This document shows positions 1 through 11,645 of a stretch of DNA of 64,000 nucleotides, one piece after another. The notes under the pieces are model-generated. The model was not told the origin of the DNA, searched no databases, and saw only the letters and a program-made list of their open reading frames with translations. Made by a program: the position numbers and the translations under genes. Origin of the DNA: Lobosporangium transversale (Eukaryota > Mortierellomycota > Mortierellomycetes > Mortierellales > Mortierellaceae). Within the stretch, counting starts at the first letter, position 1, and every line of letters begins with the position of its first letter. The stretch spans positions 124,001 to 188,000 of the forward strand of contig NW_019029028.1 of the NCBI RefSeq assembly GCF_002105155.1. The letters run 5' to 3'.

Positions 1-447
1 CTGGGAGCACAGACATCTAATCTGATCCGACTTTTCGAACATATTAAACATCAATACCATTCATAAAGTCTGTTTAACAGGACAGGTAGATCTAAAAAAA
101 AGCCTATCATCAACCACTCGATACTTTAGACTTTTACTTTTTTATTATTATTTACTGATAGCATGCTGTATATATAGTACAGAAGGTAAGACATCTGAGA
201 TGGAGTACATGTGAGAAAGCAACGATGAGAAAGAGAAAGAGAATAGGCGATATAACAGCCGAACAACATCAAAGTAACAACAATAACAATAATAATAGTA
301 AAGATAATAATTATGTTAAAAAAAAAAAGTGCGGAGGATAAAAAAGAATGATCATAAGAATGAATAGGAAGCTTTTGCGGCCAGGATCGATGACTCATCT
401 GTTGATTGTCACCTGTCCATCTGACCTAGTGTCACCTGTTTTCTCTT
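1..447. other. 3' flank without a recognised gene
   Basis: This stretch lies downstream of the KDM4-like gene and is A/T-rich. Positions 280-345 are very A-rich. I see no convincing coding exon; the small open frames on both strands have no family resemblance. Confidence 0.5.
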
Positions 448-714
448 TCATCCACGCTGTACATATCCAGCTGTCCGACTCCCTGTTGCAGGTTGTTTCT
501 TGTCCAATGAGATGTCTTTCCATGTCACTGTCTTGGCATATCCGTCATTAAATTGAATCTTGCAATTAAGCTTGTCGTAGAATATGCTCTCAACTACACC
601 CGAATAATACACATTGTCATTCCAACGTGCCCAGATCGATAGTCCTGGTTTCAGTTTTTTCTGCATCATATCTTTCCATGCCTTATACTCTGCCTCCCTT
701 TCTTTTTCTTGTCG

Positions 715-752
<38 letters not shown>

Positions 753-1059
753 AAAGAGACAAGCAAAAACATAGTAAGCATATATACAATTATATGTTTT
801 GGATAAAGTCAAAACATTGTTACAGCTTAATAACTTACAGGGTCATGGGTAGGACAATAGACTTGATACTCAATGCTTTCGCCATCTTCTTGAAGTACTT
901 CGTCGACATACATATCCGATTTTTCAGCACAACTTGCATGCATTGATCGAATACATTTTCCTTTACAGCACTGTACACATGCGCCCATCTTCTTTTCACA
1001 GACAAAGCATCGCTAAAACATGAGATAATAAAGTGTTTCAGTTGTAGCCTCTAAACAGA

Positions 1060-1091
<32 letters not shown>

Positions 1092-3477
1092 CCAAGCTAC
1101 ACAATTATATATCAAATCACTTACCAATCTACGTCTTGCTGCAGGAACACCCTCTACATGAACTACCACTTCATCTTCCTCTTCTCCTGTCATGTAGGTT
1201 TCGGGGATATATTGGGCACATATCATATGACAATGCTTGCCATTATTAGTCGGAAGCATCTCACCATCGAAATCCTGTATCGGACACAAGTAACACTACA
1301 TGTTCAAGCAATAAGCATTAGAAGTTTAAGTTAATGATTATGCCTTATTCGTAAAAAAATAAAAAAATTAAAAATAAAAAAAAGCTTCCACTTACATCGA
1401 ATTTCTTTGCTGGATCAGTCTTTGCTCTTTTGCTTATGGGTTTTGATGATGATTCTGTTTTGCTTCGAGTAGATCGAGATATTGTTGTAACATTTTCTGA
1501 TGGTCTTAATTCATCTGCTTCCTGTTCCCTGCTTGCTGAGCTTCGTTTCCTCCTCCTTGAGGTATTGTTTAAAAGTTCATCAGGTGCATTTTCGTCCTTC
1601 ATCTCTACATCGGTAGCCTTTTTGGTTGGCTTGCTCTTGAAACGGGATTGGGACGCAGATTCAGACTTGTTGTGGATTGATGATTCAAAAATTGCTTCGA
1701 CGTCAATCTGAACACTATCGCTGATGCACTTGCATGACTCCGCCTTACGTCCAATGGGAATCCAATCATCAAGCGCAAAATTGATGGACTCCGCGCAATT
1801 AAATCCAAGGTTGTATCCAGAGTGATATGCGAAAGGGAATGTCAACACAAATTCACCTTCATGTTGGACCAGTCTGTTCACGGGTACACCATCCGCTGCC
1901 AATTTTGTGGGTGAGAGAAGGTAAGTCTTGTGACGTAAAAACTGTGGACAGTTCTTGTAGTCAGATGAAAAGATTCCCTGGGCGATACATTCGAATCTAG
2001 CGCTATGCTCTGGCCTTATGCAGTACCACTGCTTGGGCGCTCCGAAATGCAGGTAATTAATTGAGTATAAATCCATATCCTCCACATGCCATGCAAACGT
2101 TGCTTTCCACATTCCAAAGTAGAGGTATGGCGTGTTGACTCCAGGTAGATTCTGATCAATCCTTGACAGTAAATCGCCCAAGCACTGTGTGTTCCATGAG
2201 CTGGTCCTGTCATCAAACAAGGAGCCTATGATTTTGCCCATAGTAAGTATTATTAGATATGAGATATGAACTTAATGATCTTGTTCAAATTTATACGCCG
2301 CAGTCATGATGAGCAATCTGGTTGTTGCGGATTCAACGCCTCTATTTTCATCTCTTAAATAAAAATGACTCATCTGGCTTTGTATCCCGAGATATATATA
2401 ATGCAGGGACGGTGAAGTGCAATGTACCTACCAGACATATCCGCGCCATACATGGGTTGAACAAAAGTGAGGTTGCGCCAGTAGTTTCGCTCCAGCTCCT
2501 TACAGTACTCTACTGTATAATCTTCGCCATGAACAACCTTATAATCTGTCACAGGCGGTTCAAGTTCTTCCTGATCCTGTAACTTTATATCCTTTGTCCT
2601 TGTCTGATTATCTCCTTTGGCAGTAGCAGAGTCGCTCTCCATATCATCCTTAGCTTCAGGTACAAGAGAGATAAACGGATCCTGCACTGTAGTAGGTCCA
2701 GATCTTCTTCGTGACGGTGGTGATGGGCTTGTTGGCCGGCGAAGTAAATGTTTGCGTACTATATTAGAGCCAATTGTTGCCAAAGAGGGTCGATTAGGGC
2801 TTTGAGTTGCTGAGGAAGTTGTGCTCGTGGGAACCAAGGCATCGCTCGAATCCTCATTCATCGAGAATGTGTCATCTTGAAGACGGGTCGGCGTGGTCGG
2901 TAGCGAGTCAGTATCAGTTTCCATAGGGACAGCATCGGTCTGGAGAGTAGTGGGCTTGCGATTTCGCTTGCGACGAGGAAGGGGGTCAGCGGGACCATGT
3001 GGGACACCTTTACGACTTGGAGGACGATGGTCCGAGTCTTCCGAGAGGGTCTTAAATTCACGGACAGTGTATGACTTTCTAGATTCGATATTGGTTTGAG
3101 TGTAAATTCCTTTGGTGCCTCTGATATGTTGGATAATAGGAGTCTTAATTCTCACTGAAGCCAAGCGTTCAGAAAGATCAGGAAGAGCAGCGGTCCTATA
3201 AAAAACAGCCATGCCACAAGATATTGTGTAGGTGAGTGACACATTCATTAAAAACTGCACACCATTTGTGAGCGATCATTATTTGTTTATTTGTTTGTTG
3301 TAAATGTTTTTACCATTCTTTTGGGGGAATAATCTTGACAAGACCAGCTTCACGACCATAGCTAACAATGGATTCTACAAATGTTGAAAAATCTTTGAAC
3401 TGATTCATGGTGGGACGGAAGACAGGAATGCCAGTTTCGACATTGTCGTAGTAATGGTCTGGTTTGATGTCGATCAT
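448..3477 (-). CDS. KDM4: KDM4/JMJD2-type histone lysine demethylase (JmjN-JmjC-ePHD-Tudor)
   Basis: Six exons (3477-3314, 3195-2432, 2225-1396, 1295-1125, 1012-839, 714-448) join to 789 aa. JmjN is at residues 1-54. A basic, Ser/Pro-rich insert of about 150 residues follows, then JmjC at about 280-476. The Fe(II) ligands are visible as H356-x-E358 and H444, and the JmjC zinc site as C402, H408, C474, C476. Exons 4-5 (about 587-701) encode a Cys/His-rich extended PHD finger. The last exon carries one Tudor-like stretch (GLSIWARW...). The family removes methyl groups from H3K9me3/H3K36me3 in the nucleus with 2-oxoglutarate and O2. Yeast relatives (Rph1/Gis1) have C2H2 fingers instead, so this layout is closer to animals. 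The pair equivalent to human KDM4A S288/T289 is Ser456-Ile457. Assignment of the family is firm; substrate is inferred. Confidence 0.93.
716..748. repeat. T33 homopolymer in intron 5 of the KDM4-like gene
   Basis: On the sense strand this is a poly(A) run that leads directly into the AG of the 3' splice site before the Tudor exon. It is one of 22 such runs in the window. Confidence 0.95.
1062..1091. repeat. T30 homopolymer in intron 4 of the KDM4-like gene
   Basis: The run sits between the two ePHD exons and is A-rich on the sense strand. Confidence 0.95.
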
Positions 3478-3924
3478 TGTTATTCTAGTTAACAGAGAGC
3501 CGTCTTAAAATCGTGAAGGACTAATTGAAACTGGGCGTAGCACGAAAAAAAAAAAAAAAAAAAAAAAAAAGTTCACCCACGAATGTGTGGCACACTATAA
3601 GAAATGGAGTATGAATGATGTAGCGAGACTTTAGACAGAGGACTGAGTCAAGGGAGAAAAGTTAGATTGTTGCGAGTCGTTAGAGTCAAAGTAAGGAAAT
3701 TAAATAAAGAAAAGAAGAACAGTAATATTTGTGGATGCTGTGAATATGTCTTATAATTTGTCTTTGTGATAATAAAGTGTGTGTATTGTTGCAGTTGAGT
3801 GGTGTCAAGAAGAACTGCATCGCATACAAGTATGAACCACAAAAAGAATACGGTAATGACCCAAAAGGAAGGAGAGGGAAGAGCGTGAGTGAGACCTTTT
3901 CTTATTTTTGTTTTGTATTGTGTT

Positions 3925-3959
<35 letters not shown>

Positions 3960-5780
3960 TGCAAAAAGCCAGGGGGCTATTAGCACAGTTTATAGAAGAG
4001 CAGGAAGATCCTATCTTTCGCCAAACACTCTGGTAACACATTTGTAGGTGGATGTTGTGTGCAAGATGCTAAGTATTAAGTTAAGTAACAAGCGTTTTTA
4101 ACGTAATAATAAACGGTGGATGTAGAAAAGTATTTATCATTTAAGACAAAGACATAGCAATGTAGCGCTTTGTCATGTACAGCAACAATTACAACGAAAA
4201 AATACACAAATGAAAATGAAGGATGAATTGCTGTGTCTGGCGAGGAAGTGAACAAGTCCATGGAGTGTGAATATTTAAAAGTATACATGGATAAAAGGGT
4301 AAAAAAGTAAAAAGACCACAAAGGAGACAGCTGCGCACAACCAAGGAGTGAGAGAAAAGATAAAAGACAAGAGATATGAGAAGGACGGCTACCAAACCTA
4401 CCTTTGAACAAAAGTTGGGAAGAGAAAGATGCGGAACGGATAGGAAAGGAAAGGCTCGTTCAAGAAATAAAATAAATATAAAAAAAAGAAAGAAAGCTGA
4501 TGATGGGAAGATTGATAGCGTCAGTGAGCAGAAAGTAGGTCGTGTGTGCAGTTTGAGTATAAAAGTTGAAGTAAAAAAAAAAAGGAAGGAAGAGAAAAGA
4601 GAGAAAAAAAAAAAATTAATCGAAGAGACAATACGACATGAGCGAAGGAGGGCGGAGTAAAAAAAACATGGTAGTTGGCGTGTTTAAGAGCTAAAAACGA
4701 CGCTTTCGTAAAGAAACAACAAGCGGGCACATGCAGCTCCAATGAAGAGTGAACAAATTCATCGATAGTGTATATCGCCATATTTGAATGGACCATCTAG
4801 CCTACTGCCACTTATTATTCCATATCTTCGTTCTTATTATTTGTCATTTGCTTACTTGCCGCCTTACTTACATGCTCTCGCAATGTATTTTTTGTTCATG
4901 AAACGAAGAGGGTGAAAAAGAAGTGATGCCAAACCAACATGTGTACAAATGACATAGCCTGGGCGTAGCTTCAAGAGACAAGACCCTGGCTAGGTAGATC
5001 ATAGTAATGGAACATACACATGACCTACGTCATGTGATATTAGCCCTTTGGATGGAGAAGAAGGCATTTATTTTTGTCTTTTGATTAGCTGATTTGTAAA
5101 ACCATAGAATTCTTTTATTTTCCTCCCTACTGACAAGCGCAATGTGCAAACATACAAAGCAAAAGGATGAGTACTGCCGAAAGTGTGAGATGCATGATGG
5201 ATAATTGTTCCTCTTTGTAGAAGACTTTGAAATATGAGCTACACGCATGTATTAATAAATATCCTTCGAATGTTGGCGATGGCCGGCCGGATAATATAAT
5301 TAATAATTTTAAAATCCGGTGCTGAGTATGTACAGAACATGTATACAAATTAGCTTTATGAAAGTACATAATAAACCTTATGTATGTGTTTGTCTTTCTC
5401 TGTGGAGAGGAATGGTAATGGCATTGAAGCAGACAAAACTCATCCTAGTCATCTTGTTTTGCATCCATCTCACTTTTATACACATTCTATTTCCTTCACT
5501 CTTCCTTCTTTTCATCTTTCACATTCTTATCCATTCTTTCTAATCGTCTTGTGCATTGCCACTTCTTTCTGTTATTTATTTTACTTATTTTATTTTACCT
5601 TTCAGGAACTGAAAAAAAGTGAGATACTGCTGGACAATGTGGAAGATAAAAAAATATCCCTTGTCTCTTTTTATTTCTGATTACTTCCTCTACTTTTTCT
5701 TTAACGTTTCTAATGGTCCCCTGTGTCCTTTTTTTTTTTTTTTGTCTTGGTCCACTCCACAGTTTTGAGGATCTGATACA
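3478..5780. promoter_or_regulatory. Long intergenic region between divergent KDM4-like and Uds1 genes
   Basis: About 2.3 kb with no recognisable coding exon. It holds A26 at 3545-3570, A30 at 3928-3957, a homopurine-rich stretch at about 4440-4630 and a pyrimidine-rich stretch at about 5440-5610 just upstream of the Uds1 gene. Open frames here are lysine-rich or phenylalanine-rich artefacts of those runs. It presumably contains both promoters and 5' UTRs. Confidence 0.6.
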
Positions 5781-8700
5781 ATGACCTCGGTGATTCCAAA
5801 CTCTAGTCTTGCCAACCCAACCCCATGTTTATCTCATGTATCGCAGGGGCCCCCGTCTCAAATGTCGTCAACAATATACCATAATCAACATCGAGCCCCC
5901 TATTCAGATGATGACCTACATTCAGTACAAGATAACAGTCAGCAACACCTATCGAATCCAACTCAACAGTACCGTCGATTACAGCCTATTAATCAGGAGT
6001 ACGACCTAAATTACCCTCATTCCCATGGTCACCATATCCCTTACGGAAGGACAGGCAGAGATCCTTCCTTGAAAGCAAAAAGCGCTAAACGCGTCAGCAA
6101 GTCATTGCCCCCAGATCCACTCATGGGACAGAGGCATAAGGATGGCAACATTGTAAGCAGCTTTGATAATCATATCTTGGTACATTCGTCGGACATTTTC
6201 CTCTTTTGTACGCTAAGAAACGTACTGTGAAATTAGGAGGAAATATACACATAAAAGAAGGAGTGTGGCGTCTTAATATTCATGGAAACACTATAAAAGG
6301 TGTGAGCAACAATACAGGAGATACATTCATAAACGTGCGCTCAGAAGAGGGGTTTGATATCAAAACCATTGCTGTGCCGTGCAAGGGACTATAGTGAATG
6401 GACTGTTGTTGCTGAAAGCATCGATAGTGTTTAGGGCTGGAGGAATCATTCCGGTACTCCTGATTTAATTGTCAATTAATATTTATTGCTCATTTTCTTT
6501 TCTCAAAAGAGCTCTATCGTTCGATTTCTGAAGCGATGGAGATAGAGTGTGCTCACATCTGCGTTATAACCACAACAGACCCTTGGTAGGGGTAATCTGT
6601 GGCGAGAGGATATTGCAGAATTTGGGCTTCATCTCTGCGTGGATTGGATTTATTGAACACATTAAACACATTAATGTAGCCAATGAGAAAAGGACGAGCA
6701 ACTTTTGCCTCCGTGGTGAGATCTTTTTTTGACGGAGCACCCTAATAGAAGTTGACGACTGAGCTAGAGTTCAAGTCATTCTTTACCATTGCACTTCCCG
6801 TGAAGGACCTGGTTTCCTACTTCTTTGATTATTGTCTTCTCACTCACAGTATTTCCTTTCAATCTCGTAAAACTCGCTCCATCTTATCTTCCCGGATTTT
6901 GGAAAACATTCTTAGGAGAAGTACTCTAGACAGAACTCCAACAAAAGTTTACCGCTGTCACCACCAGAATCAGCAGCCTTTCCTACTCACTTAAATTGCC
7001 AACTTGATGCCGATAAACCATCCGATCTAGTTACAACCCCACGGGACACGGCCGCTGACGATTCGCAAGTGCCCAATATTACCACTATGACTTCCAACCA
7101 GGCGTCTAGCGCCTCTAGTCGTATAGAGATTGTTCCTTATTCGCCTCCGGCGAGCAAGAAAGGCATTCCTATTGAGCGGCCTTATAGCTATTACAAGGTC
7201 GCACCCAAATTACCACAGAGCGTAACTGTTATTGACTCGCCCTTTGGTCCTCCGGAACCCGTTTCTACTATAACTACAACCTCCCAGAGCCATCGAAATA
7301 TTGGGACTAGCTCTTCCAACTATTTGAAACTTCCCTCTCAATCAAACCCATTCATTCCACCAGCACAGTTCCAGCCTCCTACATTGCAACAGCGACACCA
7401 CCATCAACAGAACCAGACTCAATGTCATAATCACACCGCTTTACGGGAAGATAGCACCAGGAAAGAGCAACCATATCCAGAGGAGTCAATTCCTGCTAAA
7501 ACAGAGCCATCTTCATCAGGACCTGGGGTCTCTATGGCCAATCAAACGATAGCTTCGAACAATACCACACGAGATCAATCCAACTCTGGTAAGCATCTTC
7601 CCAAGGTCTCGGCATGGACCGAAATACATGACTGTGTGCCCTCAGCCGTGTCGAATGCAACTGAAGGCGCAACTCGACAGCCATCAGATAGGGTAAGTTT
7701 ACTCTCTAGCCGCTAATCATGATATTAAATTTCCTCATTTCTAACCTTGGTAAATCTAATCGCCGATAGATTCGACCAACGCGTAGTCGCAGCAACGGTA
7801 GTGGATCACTTCAGGCAAGACATCAATATGAACAAGAGCAACTTCATCTGAAACAGGGACAAAACTCTAATGTCGCATTACAACAGCAGCCAAAGCAGCC
7901 TATTCGTAAACTATCGAGTGGTAATTTGTTTCGTATAGCTCGTCAGGCATCAGACTCTGCATTCCGAGGCATGGGACTTTCAAGGAAGGCATCGGAAAAA
8001 AACCAAAAGAGCTCCCAAAAACAGGAGATAGGTACTTCATCTAACTTTACGACGTATGAGCAAACAGTACAGGCTTCGATCCAGCAAAATAGTAGTCGGT
8101 CGCACAAAGTGCATCAGCATGAAGATGCTATAGGACGCATAGATGCAAACAGTGGCAATGGAAGCCTCGGTCATCAGGACCAGAATTATGAAACCTCGAA
8201 GGGATCCGATACTGATTTGGGACGCAATAGGCCTCTGCTTGATGTCAAACCATCTAACGCATCTGATCATCGGACACCCACTAGAGGTAGCTCTCTCAAC
8301 GATCAAAAGACACCCACCAAAGGTAGCTCTCTCAACGACCCAAAGACAGACTCTGGGGCTTTCCACAGTCGACAAAAGGCCCAGCACCCTTTACAATACC
8401 CATACCAAGAAGCAACTACCATGTCGAATGAACCTATTATAACCATAGATGCTTCTTTGGTAGCAAATGTCATCCAGGACGCTTATGGAGGAACAACAGA
8501 TGACTGGCGACAAGCACAGCAGGCAGAAAAAGAGGCCTCAGAGCGAATGAATATGAAGGACTCTGATCCTCATGAACGTTCCCGCCACACTTCTATAAAC
8601 TCTGTTAGCACTTTGAATCTACCCCCATCAGCGACTGTACAGCAACCAATGTCGTCTCTTGATAGGTCGACTAGTAGAATGCTAATTCCTGATAGGGATA

Positions 8701-11569
8701 GGTCAGCGCACCAATTAGGCTCCATGAACCCTTCTATGAATGCTGGACATCACGATGGGGCATCTGAGCCAACAGTGGGAAGCCTATCCCTTGCTAAAGC
8801 TACTGTTCAGACCGGAGGTATTTTGGCTCAGTTGAAAGCAGCAACAGATGCTGGACAGGTAGTTGATCCTCTCCGAGAGATCTGGTCTCAGAAAGAAGGT
8901 CGCTACATCCAGCGATCTAATACCGCTCCATATTCTCATCGTGAAGACAGGACAGCCCAGGAAGAGGGAAGCCCCGGTTTTCTCTCTAAAAATGGACCAA
9001 AAGGCTCACTGGAGTATAGTAAAAGTGAAGGTTATACGGCTATTTCTCGTAACAACCGACAGCAAAAACGAACTCAAGACCAATCACATCAACAACCAAA
9101 GCAGCAAGAGGCCTCACCGCCTCTACCACCGCCACCGCTTCATGATAATAGCCAACCGATACCGATCAATGATCAACTACCAGAAGTTCCTGCCAAAGAT
9201 CAGCAACATGATCAAAATGGGGCATACAACCAATCCTATCAATCGTCTAGCCATCAGCTCTTTCATGATCAGCCTCAGCAGCATCTCAATCACCACCAAC
9301 AGCAGCGATATGCTCTCTCCAGATCGCGAGCCATGTCTAACGAATCTTTGTTGTATGCCAACAAAGATCTGCCTCCAACCCCTAGCCGGACGCCATTGCC
9401 TGCTGCTGTTCAGGAAATTGCGGACCAACAGGCACAAAATCGCCGAGCAGATTCCCGGTCCCAGGCGCAACGACGACCTCGCTCGCGTAGCGAGAGCACT
9501 CCAGGAAGCGCCAGACGCCCTCGTCAACCAGTCGCGGACTGGGGTTCAGGCGCATCCATGGCTTCTAAAGCTCCCTCGCGTTCAATGACCCCTCCACCCA
9601 ATAGGCTGATTTCACATGAGCAATCTTTCAGCCATGGGAATATCCTTCGTGGAGGGAGCAACGTTCAACATGGTTCAATACAAAGCAATCCGGTAGCAGA
9701 TCAAAAAGAGCGGATTCAGTATGGGAACGATTTATTGCCGTTGCCAGTGATCCCTTCACCAGATGAGAGTCTTAAGAAAAATGCCAATTTGGGTATTTTG
9801 CCTCAGGAAGTCTTAAAAACTCTAGATTCTCAAACCATTCAGAAAATTATTACACAGGCTGTCATTGCTAGCCGTGTCTATAAAGCATTGTCTTTCGAAG
9901 AGGTTGAGAGCCTAAAGAAGGTAATTATTCTTTATTTTACTTTTTGAATATTTTAAATGAACTTTTCACTACTATCCTACTACAAAATGACTGACTTTTG
10001 ATTAATTTTTATAAAATACAGGAAGAAAGAGATCTCCAAAAGTATGTCGAGGCGCTCAACGTATCTCTTATAATTGAGACCCGAATGCGTGACGCATCTC
10101 ACTCTTTGATCCGCCTTCATGAGACCAATACTAATATCGAAGCAGTAAAGACTACAACAAACCAGTTACATGCCACTACTCGTAAGATGGATCAGATAGT
10201 CCAAAAGTCACATCAGTCCATGGAACGACTTTTGGAGATTCAGCGCTTGCTTCTTCAACATGAAGGGGCAGTCTTAAATGCGGGTATGCGACGCCTGGAT
10301 GGTGAGAATAGAGAGCTTACAAGAATGATTCACGAACTGGAAACAGCCAGAGACAAAGAGAAAGAGGAGAAGCTCAAGTGGAAAAAGGAGCATTCGCAGC
10401 TCCGGATACAGAGCATGATCTTCCCAAATCCTCCAGGCATAGAGAATTATACGAATGCATTAGCTCAAGGTGATAGCGTCCCTTTCACCGCACGAGAATG
10501 TAACTCTCCTTCGGTTAATCGGTCTCAGCAGCAGCAACAGCAACAACAGCAATCTGGTGAAATCACCATGTCGCCTTCTCATCAACAACAACCCGATGCC
10601 CGCCTGGCCGCCTTAGAGAAATACATGAGAGAGCTCAACGAAGAGATCAACAAAAAGGATGAGAGTATCGGCCAGTTCGAGAGCCAGTTACGTCTGATCA
10701 ATGACTGGGCAAAAGATTTTCCAGGCTTCCTCAAAGTTAAGCTCAACGTTGAAGAATACTCCGAAGATATGGCATTTCCAACAATGCTGTCCGCTGCAGA
10801 GCGAGGAGCCAACCTCCAGAAGCGACTGATACAACTTCAATCTAGGGTCGAGGACGGGTTCCGAGCTTTAGAAGCTAATGCACATGAACTGGAGCTAAAA
10901 GCAAAGGATGCCGAAGACGCCAAGAACAGGGCACTCGAGTTTGCAGCAACAGCCCTAGCAAATTCAGCCATGATACAGGATACCGATAGTTCTACTCAAC
11001 CCTCGTCTAAGTCGAGCCGAGGAGAAGCTGCACTATCGGGATCCAGGCAACGAGAACAGTATCAATCCCAACCGCAGCCGCAGCCGCAGCCACAGCCTCA
11101 GCCTCAGTCGCATCCTTCTCGTCTGCAGAGCCCTTCCAACCGTTCTAAATCTCCCTTGAGCGAGACGCATTATCCGCATTCCCAGCATCCACTACAGCAT
11201 TCTTCTACCAACACTGTCGATTCTGATTTGAACATGCTCAATGGCAGCCTTTTAGAATTGCAAAAAATAACGTTCGATGATCAGCAAGCTTCCACATCTT
11301 CTTTTTCATCCGTATCGCCTTTACCTTTACCTTCATCGAGTGGCTCTTCAGCACTCGCACCAGGCCATGCTACTGCATCAAGCCGACATTTAAGCAGAGG
11401 AGACAATGTAAATCAACAAGAGCTGGCTCGGCGCACTCCTTATTCAAAGCAGAAGCTCAAGGATGATTTTGTGATTGGAGATGCGCACGAGGAAATCAGG
11501 CGGCTCAACGCTATGGTTGATGAACTTGAACGTGTGGTGAAGCTGAGGATGCTTCAGGAGAAACAATAG
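5781..11569 (+). CDS. Large Uds1 (up-regulated during septation) domain protein
   Basis: Four exons (5781-6152, 6916-7692, 7770-9920, 10022-11569) give 1615 aa, all joined in phase 0. The first ~1060 residues are disordered and Gln/Ser/Pro-rich. They include a direct 12-residue repeat at 8274-8345 and a polyproline patch near 9120. The Uds1 domain spans the exon 3/4 junction, from about residue 1060 to 1200 (the ILPQEVLKTLD... region, then helices). Long coiled coils follow, with polyQ near 10530, a Gln-Pro repeat near 11080 and a final coiled coil at the C-terminus. Fission yeast Uds1 is a septation-induced protein, so a scaffold role at septa or polarity sites is an inference. Intron 1 is unusually long (763 nt). 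The start is the first ATG after a pyrimidine-rich leader. Confidence 0.85.
6153..6915 (+). other. Long (763-nt) first intron of the Uds1-domain gene
   Basis: Donor GTAAGC after residue 124 and acceptor TTAG before the next open frame. It holds short open frames without recognisable similarity. An unrecognised alternative exon is possible. Confidence 0.55.
8274..8345 (+). repeat. 36-bp in-frame tandem duplication in the Uds1 gene
   Basis: Two near-identical 36-bp units encode the 12-residue motif TPTRGSSLNDQK / TPTKGSSLNDPK inside the disordered region. Confidence 0.9.
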
Positions 11570-11645
11570 AAAATATAAAGAACAAACAAATCAAGAATCT
11601 TATGTAATTTATATCATTATTAAAATGCTCGAGTTATCATTATTA

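Noticed and set aside
4376-4660. Lysine/glutamate-rich 94-codon frame
   Set aside because: It simply translates a homopurine stretch. There is no family resemblance or splice support.
8863-9588. 241-codon frame overlapping the Uds1 gene
   Set aside because: It lies in another frame of a long, well-supported exon and lacks any domain.
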